DNA of 64,000 bases, taken from a virus. The position numbers were made by a program, and so were the translations under genes. The notes under the pieces were generated by a model. That model ran no database searches. It saw only the letters and a program-made list of their open reading frames with translations, and was not told the DNA's origin. This document shows, one piece after another, positions 14,212 through 23,243 of this stretch; position 1 is the first letter of the stretch, and every line of letters begins with the position of its first letter. The stretch spans positions 1 to 64,000 of IMG/VR virus record IMGVR_UViG_3300017990_000015; one strand, given 5' to 3'.

Positions 14212-16679
14212 GCCGGCGCCTCCTCCCATGTAAGCGAGGTGCATTGCGCGGCCGGGTCTCTCAACGCGAGGATGTTTCGAGGCATGGCCTCGGCGATCTG
14301 TTGTTGGTGAGAGATCACAAACACCTGATTGAATCCGTAAGCCGGCAACCGTCGGAGCAACCGGATCATTGCCGGGAGGTGATAATCGTCCATTGACCCG
14401 CCGACCTCGTCGAGGAAAAGGATCGTCGCTCCGAGGAACCGAGAGATCACAACCCGGGTCGCGAGCGCGAGGAGATCCCGGCCGGCGCCGGAGTCCTGAT
14501 CGAACTCTTGCAACCGGTCACCCTCTCGGACCATTGGTCGGAGCTCGTCGGATTTCTCCCGGCCGCGAGGTGCTCCGCATTGATCGCAGAACTTGACCCG
14601 CTCACTCTCGGGGAACACTTCGCCGCAACCCGAGCACGATCTTTCCGGCCGGCGCAACTCTCGCTCGAATTCAAACTCGAGACGGTGATCGGTGCCGAGC
14701 TCCTCGAGGATCCCGTTGACCTGATCCGCGATCTCGAGGAGAGCATCCTCGATCATCATGCTCGGGATCCCGGTCTTGCCGGTGATATGCCGGAGATAAG
14801 AGAGCAACCGTCGCTCGGTGTTGTGTCGCTCGAGCTCCTCGGTGAGCGCCTCGATCTGTCCGGCCGCGACTTCGTACACCTGGATCCGCGCCTTGAGGTC
14901 GGCGAGCTCCTCGGTGATCGCCCGGGTGTCGATCCGCTCCTCCTGTAATGCCTCGAGCGCCTCCTCGAGCTTGGCCTCGACCTCGGCCGGGGTGTCGTCG
15001 ACCTCCCCGGGATCGGCTGTCGCGAGATACTCCTCGGCCCGTTTCACGCCGGCGAGACCCTCGACAATGCCTCGGAGAGTCGATTGCAGGGGGGCAGCAC
15101 GGGCCTCGACCTCCTTTCGGGTGTCACGACATACCGTCAACCGCCCGAGCGCCTCCTCGAGGCTCCTATCGGCCGCGGCACAATCGGCGTTTATTTCGTC
15201 TTTTCTCGGGCAATCGCCCTTATCTACCGGGCATATTCCGTCGAAACCCTCCTTTGCCAGTAAGCGTTTTTCGTTGGCCTCCCGGCGTGCCGCTCCCTCG
15301 GCCTCCCGGGCTTTCGCGAGGTCGGCGTCGACCTCGGCGAGCGCGGTCTCGGCCGGGCCCTGTCGGGCCTCGAGGTCGACCTTGCCGGCGACGATCCCCT
15401 CGGCCCTCTCGATCTCCTCGAGAGTCCGGGCCCGTTGTTCGTGATACCGCAACCGCTGTCGGAGCTCCTTGACTTTCGCCTCGGCCGCGGCGACTTGCTC
15501 GTTGTACTTGAGCGCGAGCTTGAGTCGGGCATTGACCCGGTCGTGCTCCTCGGTGGTCGGCCGGCCGCGCTTGACTGTTTCCTCGGCCGTTGTCTTGCGC
15601 GTCTCGAGATCCGCGGTCTCCTCCTCGAGCTTCGCGAGGTCACGACCGACCGCACGAAACAAAGCGTTCCACACGTCGAGATTTTTCCACCGGATGATAT
15701 CTGCTTTCAGTTGGCCGGAGGTCGCCTCGAGGATCTTTGTGAGGTCGCCTTGCTTGACATAGCACGTCTTGAGAAAATCGTCGCGACTCATGCCGAGGAG
15801 CTCGACGATCTTTGGGTTGCCGTCTTTGATCCCGACGAGCGCGTCGCCGATCGAGAGCGAGCTCTTGACTCGGCCGGTCTTGCCTCGCGCCAGTCGACGA
15901 GAGAAAGGCACGAATTGATTTCCGACGTCGAGACCGAGCCCGACGTCGAGCTCCTTTTCGCCGTCGTGAATGTGCTTGTCGATCGTCGAGAGACCTCTCG
16001 CCTCTCCGAAAAGCCCGAATAGGATCGCGTCGAGGAACGCACTCTTGCCGGCCCGGTTGGATCGCGACTCCTCCTCGGTGTACTTTCCGATCACTCCGAT
16101 CACACCGTCGGGGAAATGCAAGAGACTGTGCTCGCCTTTGAACGGCATGAAATTGCAAATCGTGCTCATGCGGATCCAGACCGACGCCGGCGTCGGCCGC
16201 GAGTCTCTCTCGAGGTTGCTCACCTCCTCGAGGTATCCGTTGAGCCTGTCGATCACAAAACGCCGGTTGACGTGTTTCGGCTTGCGCTTGTCGAGCCAAA
16301 ATTTCGCCGCGTCGATCGGCTTGAGGTCGACCTTGATTTCCTGGATCCGTTTCTGTATCTCATGCACCGCGATCCGTTTCGGTGGTCTCACATAGTGAGC
16401 ACGCTCGCGGAGCATGTCGACGAGGTGCTTGAGATACTGATCGGTCGCCTCCTCGTCGCCGGCGCGATACCGACACACGATCTTGACGATCGCCCCGTCG
16501 ATCCCGTTGCCGGTTGGATCGATGTTGGCGATCCCGGTCTCGTTGTCGAAACTCGAAAACTTGAACCGGTCGATCTCGAGGTTGATCATTTTCCGAGTCG
16601 GCACCGAGTGAAACTCGAGCACGCCTCCCTCGAGCACTTCGGCCTCGGCCGCTTTCTTTGGTCGTCTCACCTTTCCCAT
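14208..16679 (-). CDS. sbcC: SbcC/Rad50-like ATPase with an N-terminal SbcD capping domain
   Basis: 823 residues, ATG at 16679. Residues about 20-165 are not Rad50: they begin VLEFHSVPTRKMINLEID, include GAIVKIVCRYRAG and end in a helical part, matching the capping domain and Rad50-binding helices that normally end Mre11/SbcD. The ATPase then starts (RMSTICNFMPFKGEHSL); Walker A is SNRAGKS near residue 210. Long coiled coils flank a hook with CPVDKGDC near 480-490. A second zinc ribbon (CSGC ... CDQC, near 678-700) sits before the signature SGAGRD and Walker B ILFLDEVGGSMD. It works with the phosphoesterase encoded just upstream in DNA end processing. Confidence 0.9.
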   Translation of the reverse strand: MGKVRRPKKAAEAEVLEGGVLEFHSVPTRKMINLEIDRFKFSSFDNETGIANIDPTGNGIDGAIVKIVCRYRAGDEEATDQYLKHLVDMLRERAHYVRPPKRIAVHEIQKRIQEIKVDLKPIDAAKFWLDKRKPKHVNRRFVIDRLNGYLEEVSNLERDSRPTPASVWIRMSTICNFMPFKGEHSLLHFPDGVIGVIGKYTEEESRSNRAGKSAFLDAILFGLFGEARGLSTIDKHIHDGEKELDVGLGLDVGNQFVPFSRRLARGKTGRVKSSLSIGDALVGIKDGNPKIVELLGMSRDDFLKTCYVKQGDLTKILEATSGQLKADIIRWKNLDVWNALFRAVGRDLAKLEEETADLETRKTTAEETVKRGRPTTEEHDRVNARLKLALKYNEQVAAAEAKVKELRQRLRYHEQRARTLEEIERAEGIVAGKVDLEARQGPAETALAEVDADLAKAREAEGAARREANEKRLLAKEGFDGICPVDKGDCPRKDEINADCAAADRSLEEALGRLTVCRDTRKEVEARAAPLQSTLRGIVEGLAGVKRAEEYLATADPGEVDDTPAEVEAKLEEALEALQEERIDTRAITEELADLKARIQVYEVAAGQIEALTEELERHNTERRLLSYLRHITGKTGIPSMMIEDALLEIADQVNGILEELGTDHRLEFEFERELRRPERSCSGCGEVFPESERVKFCDQCGAPRGREKSDELRPMVREGDRLQEFDQDSGAGRDLLALATRVVISRFLGATILFLDEVGGSMDDYHLPAMIRLLRRLPAYGFNQVFVISHQQQIAEAMPRNILALRDPAAQCTSLTWEEAPA

Positions 16680-16680
16680 G

Positions 16681-17418
16681 TCACACCTCGAGGGTTACGA
16701 ATCCCTTGTTGCCGTCCCGGTCGCCAAAGTCTGTCGGGACCAATGATCCAGGAATATCGATCTGGCCGACTCGTTGCCGCTTGTGAATGTGCCCGTTGAC
16801 GATCGGGCATTGCAACCGCTTCGCGATCTGCTTTGGGATCTGCAAGTCACCTCCGACGAGGAACGCTCCCTCGGTCCCGGTGGTCGCGCCGTCGCAACTA
16901 AGGTGCGAAAAGACCGCGTCGACTCCCTCGATCGCGGCCTCCTCAAACATTTCGTCGACCACACCTTGAGCGTTGAGCTCACCGTCGGAGAGGTGCCGAG
17001 CTCGAGCGTCGGAAAGGTGACATGCAAACAAGAACCGCTTGCCGTCGATCGTCGCAACGACTGGCGACTCGGGAATCAAGGTCTCTTGCGACCACGATAT
17101 CCGGCGCAACGGCTCGAGCGCATCGGGCGCCGGGATCGGCTTGCCTCCGATAACCCGGTGCACTCCTCCCTTGCCGACGTCGTGGTTGCCCGGAAAGATC
17201 ACGGCCGGGCACCCGGCCTGATACAGGATCTCGATCGCCGCGGCCGTCTCCCGGGGCTCGGGTGCCGGCCGGTGGAATAGGTCGCCCCACAAGACAAAGA
17301 GATCCGCGTGATGTGTTTTCGCAACGGCCGCGCGCAACGCACGGATCGTGTCGTCGAAACAATCGTACCCGGCCGACTTGAGCCCGAGGTGCACGTCACC
17401 GAAACCGAGGATCCTCAC
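16681..17418 (-). CDS. sbcD: SbcD/Mre11-like nuclease, phosphoesterase core only
   Basis: 245 residues from a GTG at 17418 (GAGGAGGCAGTC upstream; GTGA overlap with uvsX). All metal-binding motifs are present: GDVHLG (residues 7-12), GDLFHR, GNHDVG, ACHLSD, FSHLSC and GHIHKR. The protein stops right after the last core strand (GNKGFVTLEV), whereas SbcD family members usually continue for 100 or more residues as a capping domain. That domain appears on the next protein, SbcC. The pair likely trims DNA ends to feed UvsX recombination. Confidence 0.9.
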   Translation of the reverse strand: MRILGFGDVHLGLKSAGYDCFDDTIRALRAAVAKTHHADLFVLWGDLFHRPAPEPRETAAAIEILYQAGCPAVIFPGNHDVGKGGVHRVIGGKPIPAPDALEPLRRISWSQETLIPESPVVATIDGKRFLFACHLSDARARHLSDGELNAQGVVDEMFEEAAIEGVDAVFSHLSCDGATTGTEGAFLVGGDLQIPKQIAKRLQCPIVNGHIHKRQRVGQIDIPGSLVPTDFGDRDGNKGFVTLEV

Positions 17419-18497
17419 GACTGCCTCCTCGCTTGCTCGTTGAGCTTGCCGATAAACCAGTCGAGCACTTTCTGATCCTTGAGGAGGTGCTCGCGGAAAT
17501 CCTCCCAACCGCCCGACACCTCATGCACCTCGTCTCCGAATGTCGCGAGAACCCGCTTGCGGTTGTTGTCAAGCACACCGCGGCGTCGACCCTCGGCAAT
17601 CGCTTCGCGGACATAGTCGAACCCGGCCGGCGTGTCGCCTTTCCCGGTCGAGGTGAAAAGAGATCCCTTTTGCGCGGTGAATCCGTCGACCTTGTTTTTC
17701 TCGAGCTTGTAGTGATGCTCGACCCCAACGACGACCGCGTTCTCCTTTGTGCCAACCTTGACCGGCGTCGAGTGAGTGCACTCGATCCTGATCGAGACGT
17801 CATACAAGAGAGACTCACCGAGAGTCGGCTTGCGCTTTTTGTCGAACGGCCCGGAGGTCTCCATTTTCTGTCGCTCTTGTAACACGATCACAAACGTCGA
17901 GTTGCTCCGATAGGCTTGCGGCACAATGATCTTTGTCCAGACCGAGACCCACAACGCGGCCATAGGAAACGATTTCTTGATCCCGTCTTTCATGATCGTG
18001 TTCCATTGTTCTTGAGGGATCAGTTTCGTAAGCGTGTCAATCCCGATCGCAAGACCCATTGAGTCAGGCAACTTGCCCGCGGTCTTTCCTTTCTCGAGGT
18101 TGTCGAGGTTGAGTTGTATGTCGCCGAATAGCTCGTCCATTGTGAGAGGCATCTTGAAAAGAGTATCCTCTCCGAGCACAAGTCGATTCAACCAACGCGA
18201 CTCGGCCGAGAACTCGCATTCGTACAACGCCGGCACGTCGAGCGCACGGCGCAACGACTCGAGGAGCGCGGCCGCGAGAACACTCTTGCCCGTTGAGTTT
18301 GGACCGTGGATCACGATCATTTTCCGTTTCGGAATCCCGCCGACACCGGTTGCCCGGTTGAGCGACGTGATAATCGTCGGGCAAATGATCTCCTCCTCCA
18401 TATCGTTGACAGTGATCATGCCCTTGACTCCTTTGGACACGATCGCAAGCGCCTCTCTCATGGAAGGTTTCGGTTTGTTCTTTCTCGCTTTGCCCAT
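17415..18497 (-). CDS. uvsX: UvsX/RecA-like recombinase
   Basis: 360 residues, ATG at 18497 in the context GGAGGCAAGAAATGG. Walker A is GPNSTGKS (65-72); ECEFSAESRWLNRL matches the RecA region after it, and GLAIGIDTLTKLIP is Walker B. STFVIVLQERQKMETSG covers the L2/DNA-binding entry. The C-terminal part is basic and Trp-containing. It forms filaments on single-stranded DNA and catalyses strand exchange. Gene order SSB - UvsX - SbcD - SbcC - resolvase makes a coherent recombination cassette as in T4-like phages. Confidence 0.9.
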   Translation of the reverse strand: MGKARKNKPKPSMREALAIVSKGVKGMITVNDMEEEIICPTIITSLNRATGVGGIPKRKMIVIHGPNSTGKSVLAAALLESLRRALDVPALYECEFSAESRWLNRLVLGEDTLFKMPLTMDELFGDIQLNLDNLEKGKTAGKLPDSMGLAIGIDTLTKLIPQEQWNTIMKDGIKKSFPMAALWVSVWTKIIVPQAYRSNSTFVIVLQERQKMETSGPFDKKRKPTLGESLLYDVSIRIECTHSTPVKVGTKENAVVVGVEHHYKLEKNKVDGFTAQKGSLFTSTGKGDTPAGFDYVREAIAEGRRRGVLDNNRKRVLATFGDEVHEVSGGWEDFREHLLKDQKVLDWFIGKLNEQARRQS

Positions 18498-18514
18498 TTC
18501 TTGCCTCCGAAAAC

Positions 18515-18578
18515 CGGGCGCCGAGTCGCGCCGGGAGGCGAGACCGGGTCAGTCTCAAATCGACGGACCCGGCGCCCG
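18515..18578 (-). other. Inverted repeat in the SSB-uvsX intergenic gap
   Basis: The 87-base gap holds CGGGCGCCG (18578-18570 on the minus strand) and its complement CGGCGCCCG (18523-18515), enclosing about 46 bases with two smaller stems (GGTC/GACC and CGCC/GGCG). The layout is a three-way junction like the leaders further upstream, but the CGACUU(G/U)UG linker is not present. It ends 18 bases before the uvsX start, so it probably shapes the uvsX leader rather than ending transcription; there is no T-run. Confidence 0.55.
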
Positions 18579-18584
18579 CCCACT

Positions 18585-19919
18585 CTAAAACGGCACGTCG
18601 CCGTCGGCCTGCATTTGCGCCTTGAGTTTCGCGTGCACGTGACCGCAGAGCTCACACCGGAACGACGGCACCATGAGCTCAACATCCTCGCCGCACTCCT
18701 CGCACTTGACCCGGATCGGCTTGTTGTCGATCGACGTGTCGCCGGCCGGCTTGCGTTCCTCCTCGGCCGGCTTGCTCGCCGGCGCCGGAGTCTCGGCCGG
18801 CTTGCTCTCGGCCGCGGCCGGAGCTCCTCCCTCGACCGGCTTGCCGCACCGCTGGCAAAACTTCGCACCGGCGCCGAGATTGTTGCCGCACTCAGCACAG
18901 AACGATCCGCCCTCGGCCGCGGGCTTGCTCTCGGCCGGCTTGCTCGAGGGTGTCGACTTTTCCGCGGCCGGCTTGCTCGCCGTTGCCTTGCCTCCGGTCT
19001 TGCTCGCGACGTAGTCGGCGAACACCTCATAAGGGATCTCGCGTGACACCCAAGAGGATTCGATCCCTTTCAACATTTCGCCGGCCTCGTCGGGCGCGCA
19101 CATCTTGCCGAGATCAATGTCGAGCTCGTCGGGAGTCGCGAGCATTATTTGCTTGACGTCGTCGGTCACCGGCACAAGATCACGATCCATTTTCTCGGCC
19201 TTATACATGAGCGAGGGATCCGCTTTCGGATCATACTTGAGCTTGAGCGGATACGGATCGAAAGGGTGTTCCTCCTCGCCGTTGACGAGAGTAAGTTGAC
19301 CCTTGCGGAGCTTGAGCTCGTATCCCTCGGGGAGCTCGAGGTTGCCCTTGAGCTCGCCGCGATCCTCGATCTCCGAATCGATCACCTCGATCATTGCGGT
19401 GCCGAGAGTTTGCGGCATGGTCGCGATCTGCACCGACTCCTTGAGCTTGTCGGTTGCTTTCGCTCCCTCGGGGATCCAGACGAAAGCGATCTCTTGCTTC
19501 GCTTTCGGGTCGCCCTTGTATCCGGCGTCGCCGGCGAGCTTTGAGAGAGACGCGGTCACCGGCTCGCCGTTTTCGTCTCGGCCCTCGAGGAGAATTGTTT
19601 TGCCGTCGTGCCCTTTCGCTTTCATTTCGATCGCGAACTCTTGCAAGAGACACGTCGGGCAATCCCCACTCGGCACCGCCTGGCGTTCCTCTCCGATACA
19701 GTTGTACCGACGGTTTCGGAACTTGGTCACCGTCTCGCCGTCTTTGCGATACTGCTCATAGATCGGGATCGACCCGTGACAGAATCGCTCGAAAAGACCG
19801 ACGATCGGGTGCAAGTGTCCTTTCTCAAGTTTCGTTTTCTTGAGCGCGAAGTATTTTGAACCTGTGAAATTTCCGCGCTCCGCATCTTTCTTGAACTTCG
19901 CTCTGTTGACTTTACCCAT
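18585..19919 (-). CDS. Probable gp32-like single-stranded DNA-binding protein with extra zinc ribbons
   Basis: 444 residues, ATG at 19919. The N-terminal 280 residues have a gp32-like plan: a basic start, a CIGEER...GDCPTC zinc motif (about residues 74-90), a long beta-rich part, and LKYDPKADPSLMY. Then a Lys/Pro/Ala/Ser linker repeats (PAAESKPAE type) around two zinc ribbons (CAEC...CQRC and CEEC...CELC). The last residues, DGDVPF, mimic the DDIPF tip by which bacterial SSBs recruit partners. Position between PolB and UvsX supports the role; no direct homology proof is available here. Confidence 0.75.
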   Translation of the reverse strand: MGKVNRAKFKKDAERGNFTGSKYFALKKTKLEKGHLHPIVGLFERFCHGSIPIYEQYRKDGETVTKFRNRRYNCIGEERQAVPSGDCPTCLLQEFAIEMKAKGHDGKTILLEGRDENGEPVTASLSKLAGDAGYKGDPKAKQEIAFVWIPEGAKATDKLKESVQIATMPQTLGTAMIEVIDSEIEDRGELKGNLELPEGYELKLRKGQLTLVNGEEEHPFDPYPLKLKYDPKADPSLMYKAEKMDRDLVPVTDDVKQIMLATPDELDIDLGKMCAPDEAGEMLKGIESSWVSREIPYEVFADYVASKTGGKATASKPAAEKSTPSSKPAESKPAAEGGSFCAECGNNLGAGAKFCQRCGKPVEGGAPAAAESKPAETPAPASKPAEEERKPAGDTSIDNKPIRVKCEECGEDVELMVPSFRCELCGHVHAKLKAQMQADGDVPF

Positions 19920-19943
19920 TTCTTGCCTCTCCTTTCTTGCCCG

Positions 19944-20129
19944 CTATTTCCAGCGGGAGTGTTCCTCGTCGAGCCTGTCGTCGACATTTTTCTCGGCAAA
20001 GTCGAACGCCTCCTTGTACGTGTCGCCCTCCTCGAGCTCGACTGTCATGCCATATCGAAACTGTACCGAGTTGTAGTCGCCGAGGTTGACGGTCCGACCT
20101 TTGCTCACGTTTACGGTTATGACTTTCAC
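19944..20129 (-). CDS. Hypothetical 61-residue protein
   Basis: GTG at 20129 preceded by AAAGGAGATCAGTC and overlapping the upstream stop. Strands KVITVNVS and YGMTVELEEGD frame a small beta domain, followed by an acidic helix. It may be an accessory to the SSB or polymerase encoded on either side. Unrecognised. Confidence 0.65.
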   Translation of the reverse strand: MKVITVNVSKGRTVNLGDYNSVQFRYGMTVELEEGDTYKEAFDFAEKNVDDRLDEEHSRWK

Positions 20130-20710
20130 GACTGATCTCCTTTCACTCCTCCGAACACGACCTCCTTTTCCTCGGATAGGAGGCGCGCTTGTGTCTGCAA
20201 CAACGACTTTCGATCGGCCCATTGCTCGGCGAGCGACTTGCAGTTGTCCCGGATCTCTCTGAGATCCTCTTGCTCCTCAAGGAGTGCCTTGTATCTCGGC
20301 GCGAGTGCCTCGTTGCTCGCGAGCTCCTCGTTGACCATGTCGACCGTGATCTGTTTTTTCGAGGCGAGCTTGTTTGCTTTCAACCATGCGTCGCAATTCT
20401 TGGTCGCCTCTCGCTTGAGCTCCCTCATACGTTTCGCAAATGGGATCTTGAAAAGCTCGCGCTCGCGCTTCGCCTTGAGAAAGATCATGTTTGCCCGGTA
20501 TGCGTTGAGCGCGGCGCCGTTGATCGCGGCCGAGAGTCTCATGCGATCCCGATAGTCGTTGGCCGGCATGGTCGCGATCTCCTTGAGTCGCTCATACTCC
20601 TTGACCACGTCGATCGCGAACGCTCGCCGGAAAAATTGCACCGGGCCCGAGGTGCCCTCCGGCGCCGTCGTTGTTGGTTTTCTCCGTTGCCCGACTCTAA
20701 CCTTGCCCAT
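20126..20710 (-). CDS. Basic helical protein, possible recombination mediator
   Basis: 194 residues, ATG at 20710. The sequence is helical and Lys/Arg-rich, with RRAFAIDVVKEYERLKEIA, a long basic middle (FLKAKRERELFKIPFAKRMRE) and a C-terminal coiled coil ending in a hydrophobic patch. UvsY-type mediators have this general character and this neighbourhood (SSB, UvsX, polymerase), but I see no diagnostic motif. Function is a guess from context. Confidence 0.6.
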   Translation of the reverse strand: MGKVRVGQRRKPTTTAPEGTSGPVQFFRRAFAIDVVKEYERLKEIATMPANDYRDRMRLSAAINGAALNAYRANMIFLKAKRERELFKIPFAKRMRELKREATKNCDAWLKANKLASKKQITVDMVNEELASNEALAPRYKALLEEQEDLREIRDNCKSLAEQWADRKSLLQTQARLLSEEKEVVFGGVKGDQS

Positions 20711-23237
20711 TCGTCGCCTCCCTGTCCCATTGCTCGGGACCATGATAAACCCGATGACCGACAATTTTCTCGAGTCCCTTGATCAACTCCGGCCGGAGCG
20801 CGACCTTGACCGGTGTCGAGAGATCGACCTCGATCCCGTCGACTCGGAGGTCGAGTTGCACCGGATGCCCGCCCGGGTATCGTTCCATTTCTGCCTTGAG
20901 CTCCTCGAGCTTGCCTCGGTCTCTCGGGTCGAATCGGAACACAACCGGCCGGGAGTCGTCGAGATCAACCGGCCGCTCAAAAAGATCCCCTTGCGGTGCA
21001 TCGGGTCGCCACTTGAGCAACCGTTTCCAAGTCGCCTCTTGCTCGGGAAAGCAAACCTCGAGCACCCGTTGCGTCGGGGGATAGACTTTCCCCCAATACA
21101 ACCCGGCGTCGTATTCACCGTCGAAGTCGTCGACGTGCACGGCCTTGAGTCGATCGCCCTCCTTGCCGACGAGGATGTACGGAATTTTCATCCCGACGTA
21201 AACCTCGCGGCCGGTGTCTCGGAGGTGCTTCGCGATCCGCACGTGGATCGTTTCGGCCTTGTACGACTCGAAAGGTTGCGAGAGAGTCTCGGCATACTTG
21301 AGATCGTCGGTCGTCGCCTCTCTCTTGAATAACTTGATCGCCCATTTTCGCACGACGGCCTCGGCGATCCGGGCGGTCGGCGTGCGCGACTCGAGGATCA
21401 CCTCGATCATGCGGCGTTGTAACTCTCGCGCGAACCGCGTGTTGTCCGAGCGTATGAGCTCGAGCCCGCGAACGTCGACCTTGCCGGTTGCTTTCTTGCC
21501 GGCGTATTTCTTTTTCCGCGTGAAAAAGATCCGCAGGAATTCGGCGTCGACCTTGAGACGGAATCCACCTGTCTTTGCTCCGCGGCTGTCTGCATACTTG
21601 TCGAGCTCCTCGGCAACGAGCTCAATGAATTGGTCGGCGATCGGAATGGGACACTTGAGGAACGCGGAATCGGTGTCACCGTAGATCACCGGGATTCCTT
21701 TTTGCCTTGCGAGATCGAAACACGTTTTGATCGCCGCTTGCCCGGTGAGCGTGATCGCCTCGCCGCACCGCGGTTGATAATACCGGGTATAGGGTGAGCT
21801 CATGCCTCCGAAAAAAGCATTCGCGAGGATCTTGTAGACCATGCTCGTTTGCAACGCCTTGAGGTGTTCCGGTGTGCCCTCCTTGCCGGCTTTCTCGAGC
21901 TCGACCGCGCGCCTGTAAAACTCTTGCCGGCCGTCGACCGCGATCCGGGAGACGGCCGGGAATACTCCCTCGGTGTCGGTGCGGAACACCGACCCATTTG
22001 CGGCCGTCGCAGTCGGCGCTTTTATCGCGACCGCTTGCTCCTCCTGTTTCATGTAGGTCTCGGTCGAGATATTGAAAGCCATAACTATATTCGGATACAG
22101 GCTCGAGAAGTCGAGATCGACGACACCCTCATGCAATCCCTTGACCGGAGGCTCGACGTGTGCACCCTCAAATTTTTCGCGCTCGGGTGCGTCGTCGCCG
22201 TACCGTTTCGTCGGGAAATGTTGCGAGTTGTGCGCGCCATGATGCAACACAAACCCGTCGGTGACATAGGCTTGCTTGAGGGATCGACTACATAGGAACC
22301 GCTTGCACAAGTGCGAAAGGATCGAGTGCGTCTTGAGATACTCGAGTTTCTCCTCGAGCTCGAGCATGATCTCGACGTCTCGCTTGTTGTATTCCTCGAG
22401 CACCTCGCGTTGATTGCGCCAAACCTCGAGCATCTTGTGTTTCGGCACGTCCGGGACTTTGCCCTTGCCGAGAACGGTTTGCGCGATATTCTCGAGAGAG
22501 AAACTCACTCGCACGCCCTCGCCCTCGGCGTCGCGGCCGTAATACTTTTTGAAAAGCTCGAGCATGTCGAGAAAGTTGACAAGGCGCCACACCGGAGAAA
22601 ACCCGAGACGCTTGCACCGGGCCCGCACGACGATCTCGTCGTATGCGTCGCCATTCCACGCGACGAGGAGATCGTGCCGGGAGACCACGTCGAGGAAACC
22701 GTCAAGGAGTTTTTTCTCGCCGGCGTCGTCGGCCGTGTCGACACAACGGAACTCAATCTTGTCGGCGTTGTGTTCCTGATATGCGATCGAGAGGATCCGG
22801 TGCCCTTCGATATCCTCCCAACCGGTCGCGCCGTCGGTCTCGAGATCGTACCAGAGCACGCGCGGATTCGGATCGAGGTTGACGTCGTGCTCGGCCATAT
22901 ACCGATCGAAAGGATTGACGTCGGCCTCGAGAGGCTCGACCCCGATGTCGTCGAAACCCTGAATCAGATCCCGGCGCTCAAAATAGTCGGCGAACACTTT
23001 GACCCACCGGCCGTCGGGTGTCGGCTCGAGACCAACGACGCCCGGGAGTCGCTCGACCCGTCTCCGCTCTCGCTTGACCGCGCCGGCGTGCGCGTAGAAA
23101 AACCAATGGTAGTCGATCGAGTTGAGGTATTTCTCGTCGCCTTTCCAAAACGCGAGGTGCACACCCTTTCGATCGAAATATCCCGCGGTGTACTGGCGCT
23201 CGCGTTGCTCGCGAAGTGCTTTCCCGAAATCAACCAC
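20697..23237 (-). CDS. Family B DNA polymerase with 3'-5' exonuclease
   Basis: 846 residues. Exonuclease motifs are complete: Exo I DLETDG (131-136), Exo II WNGDAYD (194-200), Exo III YNKRD (283-287). Polymerase motifs are complete: A, DFSSLYPN (376-383); B, KILANAFFGG (469-478); C, YGDTDS (519-524). Length is typical of phage PolB (T4 gp43 is about 900). It replicates the phage genome with the DnaB-type helicase and primase encoded upstream. Its 5' end is only 6 bases from the previous gene; its 3' end overlaps the next gene by 14 bases. Confidence 0.97.
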   Translation of the reverse strand: MVDFGKALREQRERQYTAGYFDRKGVHLAFWKGDEKYLNSIDYHWFFYAHAGAVKRERRRVERLPGVVGLEPTPDGRWVKVFADYFERRDLIQGFDDIGVEPLEADVNPFDRYMAEHDVNLDPNPRVLWYDLETDGATGWEDIEGHRILSIAYQEHNADKIEFRCVDTADDAGEKKLLDGFLDVVSRHDLLVAWNGDAYDEIVVRARCKRLGFSPVWRLVNFLDMLELFKKYYGRDAEGEGVRVSFSLENIAQTVLGKGKVPDVPKHKMLEVWRNQREVLEEYNKRDVEIMLELEEKLEYLKTHSILSHLCKRFLCSRSLKQAYVTDGFVLHHGAHNSQHFPTKRYGDDAPEREKFEGAHVEPPVKGLHEGVVDLDFSSLYPNIVMAFNISTETYMKQEEQAVAIKAPTATAANGSVFRTDTEGVFPAVSRIAVDGRQEFYRRAVELEKAGKEGTPEHLKALQTSMVYKILANAFFGGMSSPYTRYYQPRCGEAITLTGQAAIKTCFDLARQKGIPVIYGDTDSAFLKCPIPIADQFIELVAEELDKYADSRGAKTGGFRLKVDAEFLRIFFTRKKKYAGKKATGKVDVRGLELIRSDNTRFARELQRRMIEVILESRTPTARIAEAVVRKWAIKLFKREATTDDLKYAETLSQPFESYKAETIHVRIAKHLRDTGREVYVGMKIPYILVGKEGDRLKAVHVDDFDGEYDAGLYWGKVYPPTQRVLEVCFPEQEATWKRLLKWRPDAPQGDLFERPVDLDDSRPVVFRFDPRDRGKLEELKAEMERYPGGHPVQLDLRVDGIEVDLSTPVKVALRPELIKGLEKIVGHRVYHGPEQWDREATNGQG

Positions 23238-23243
23238 GCCGGA

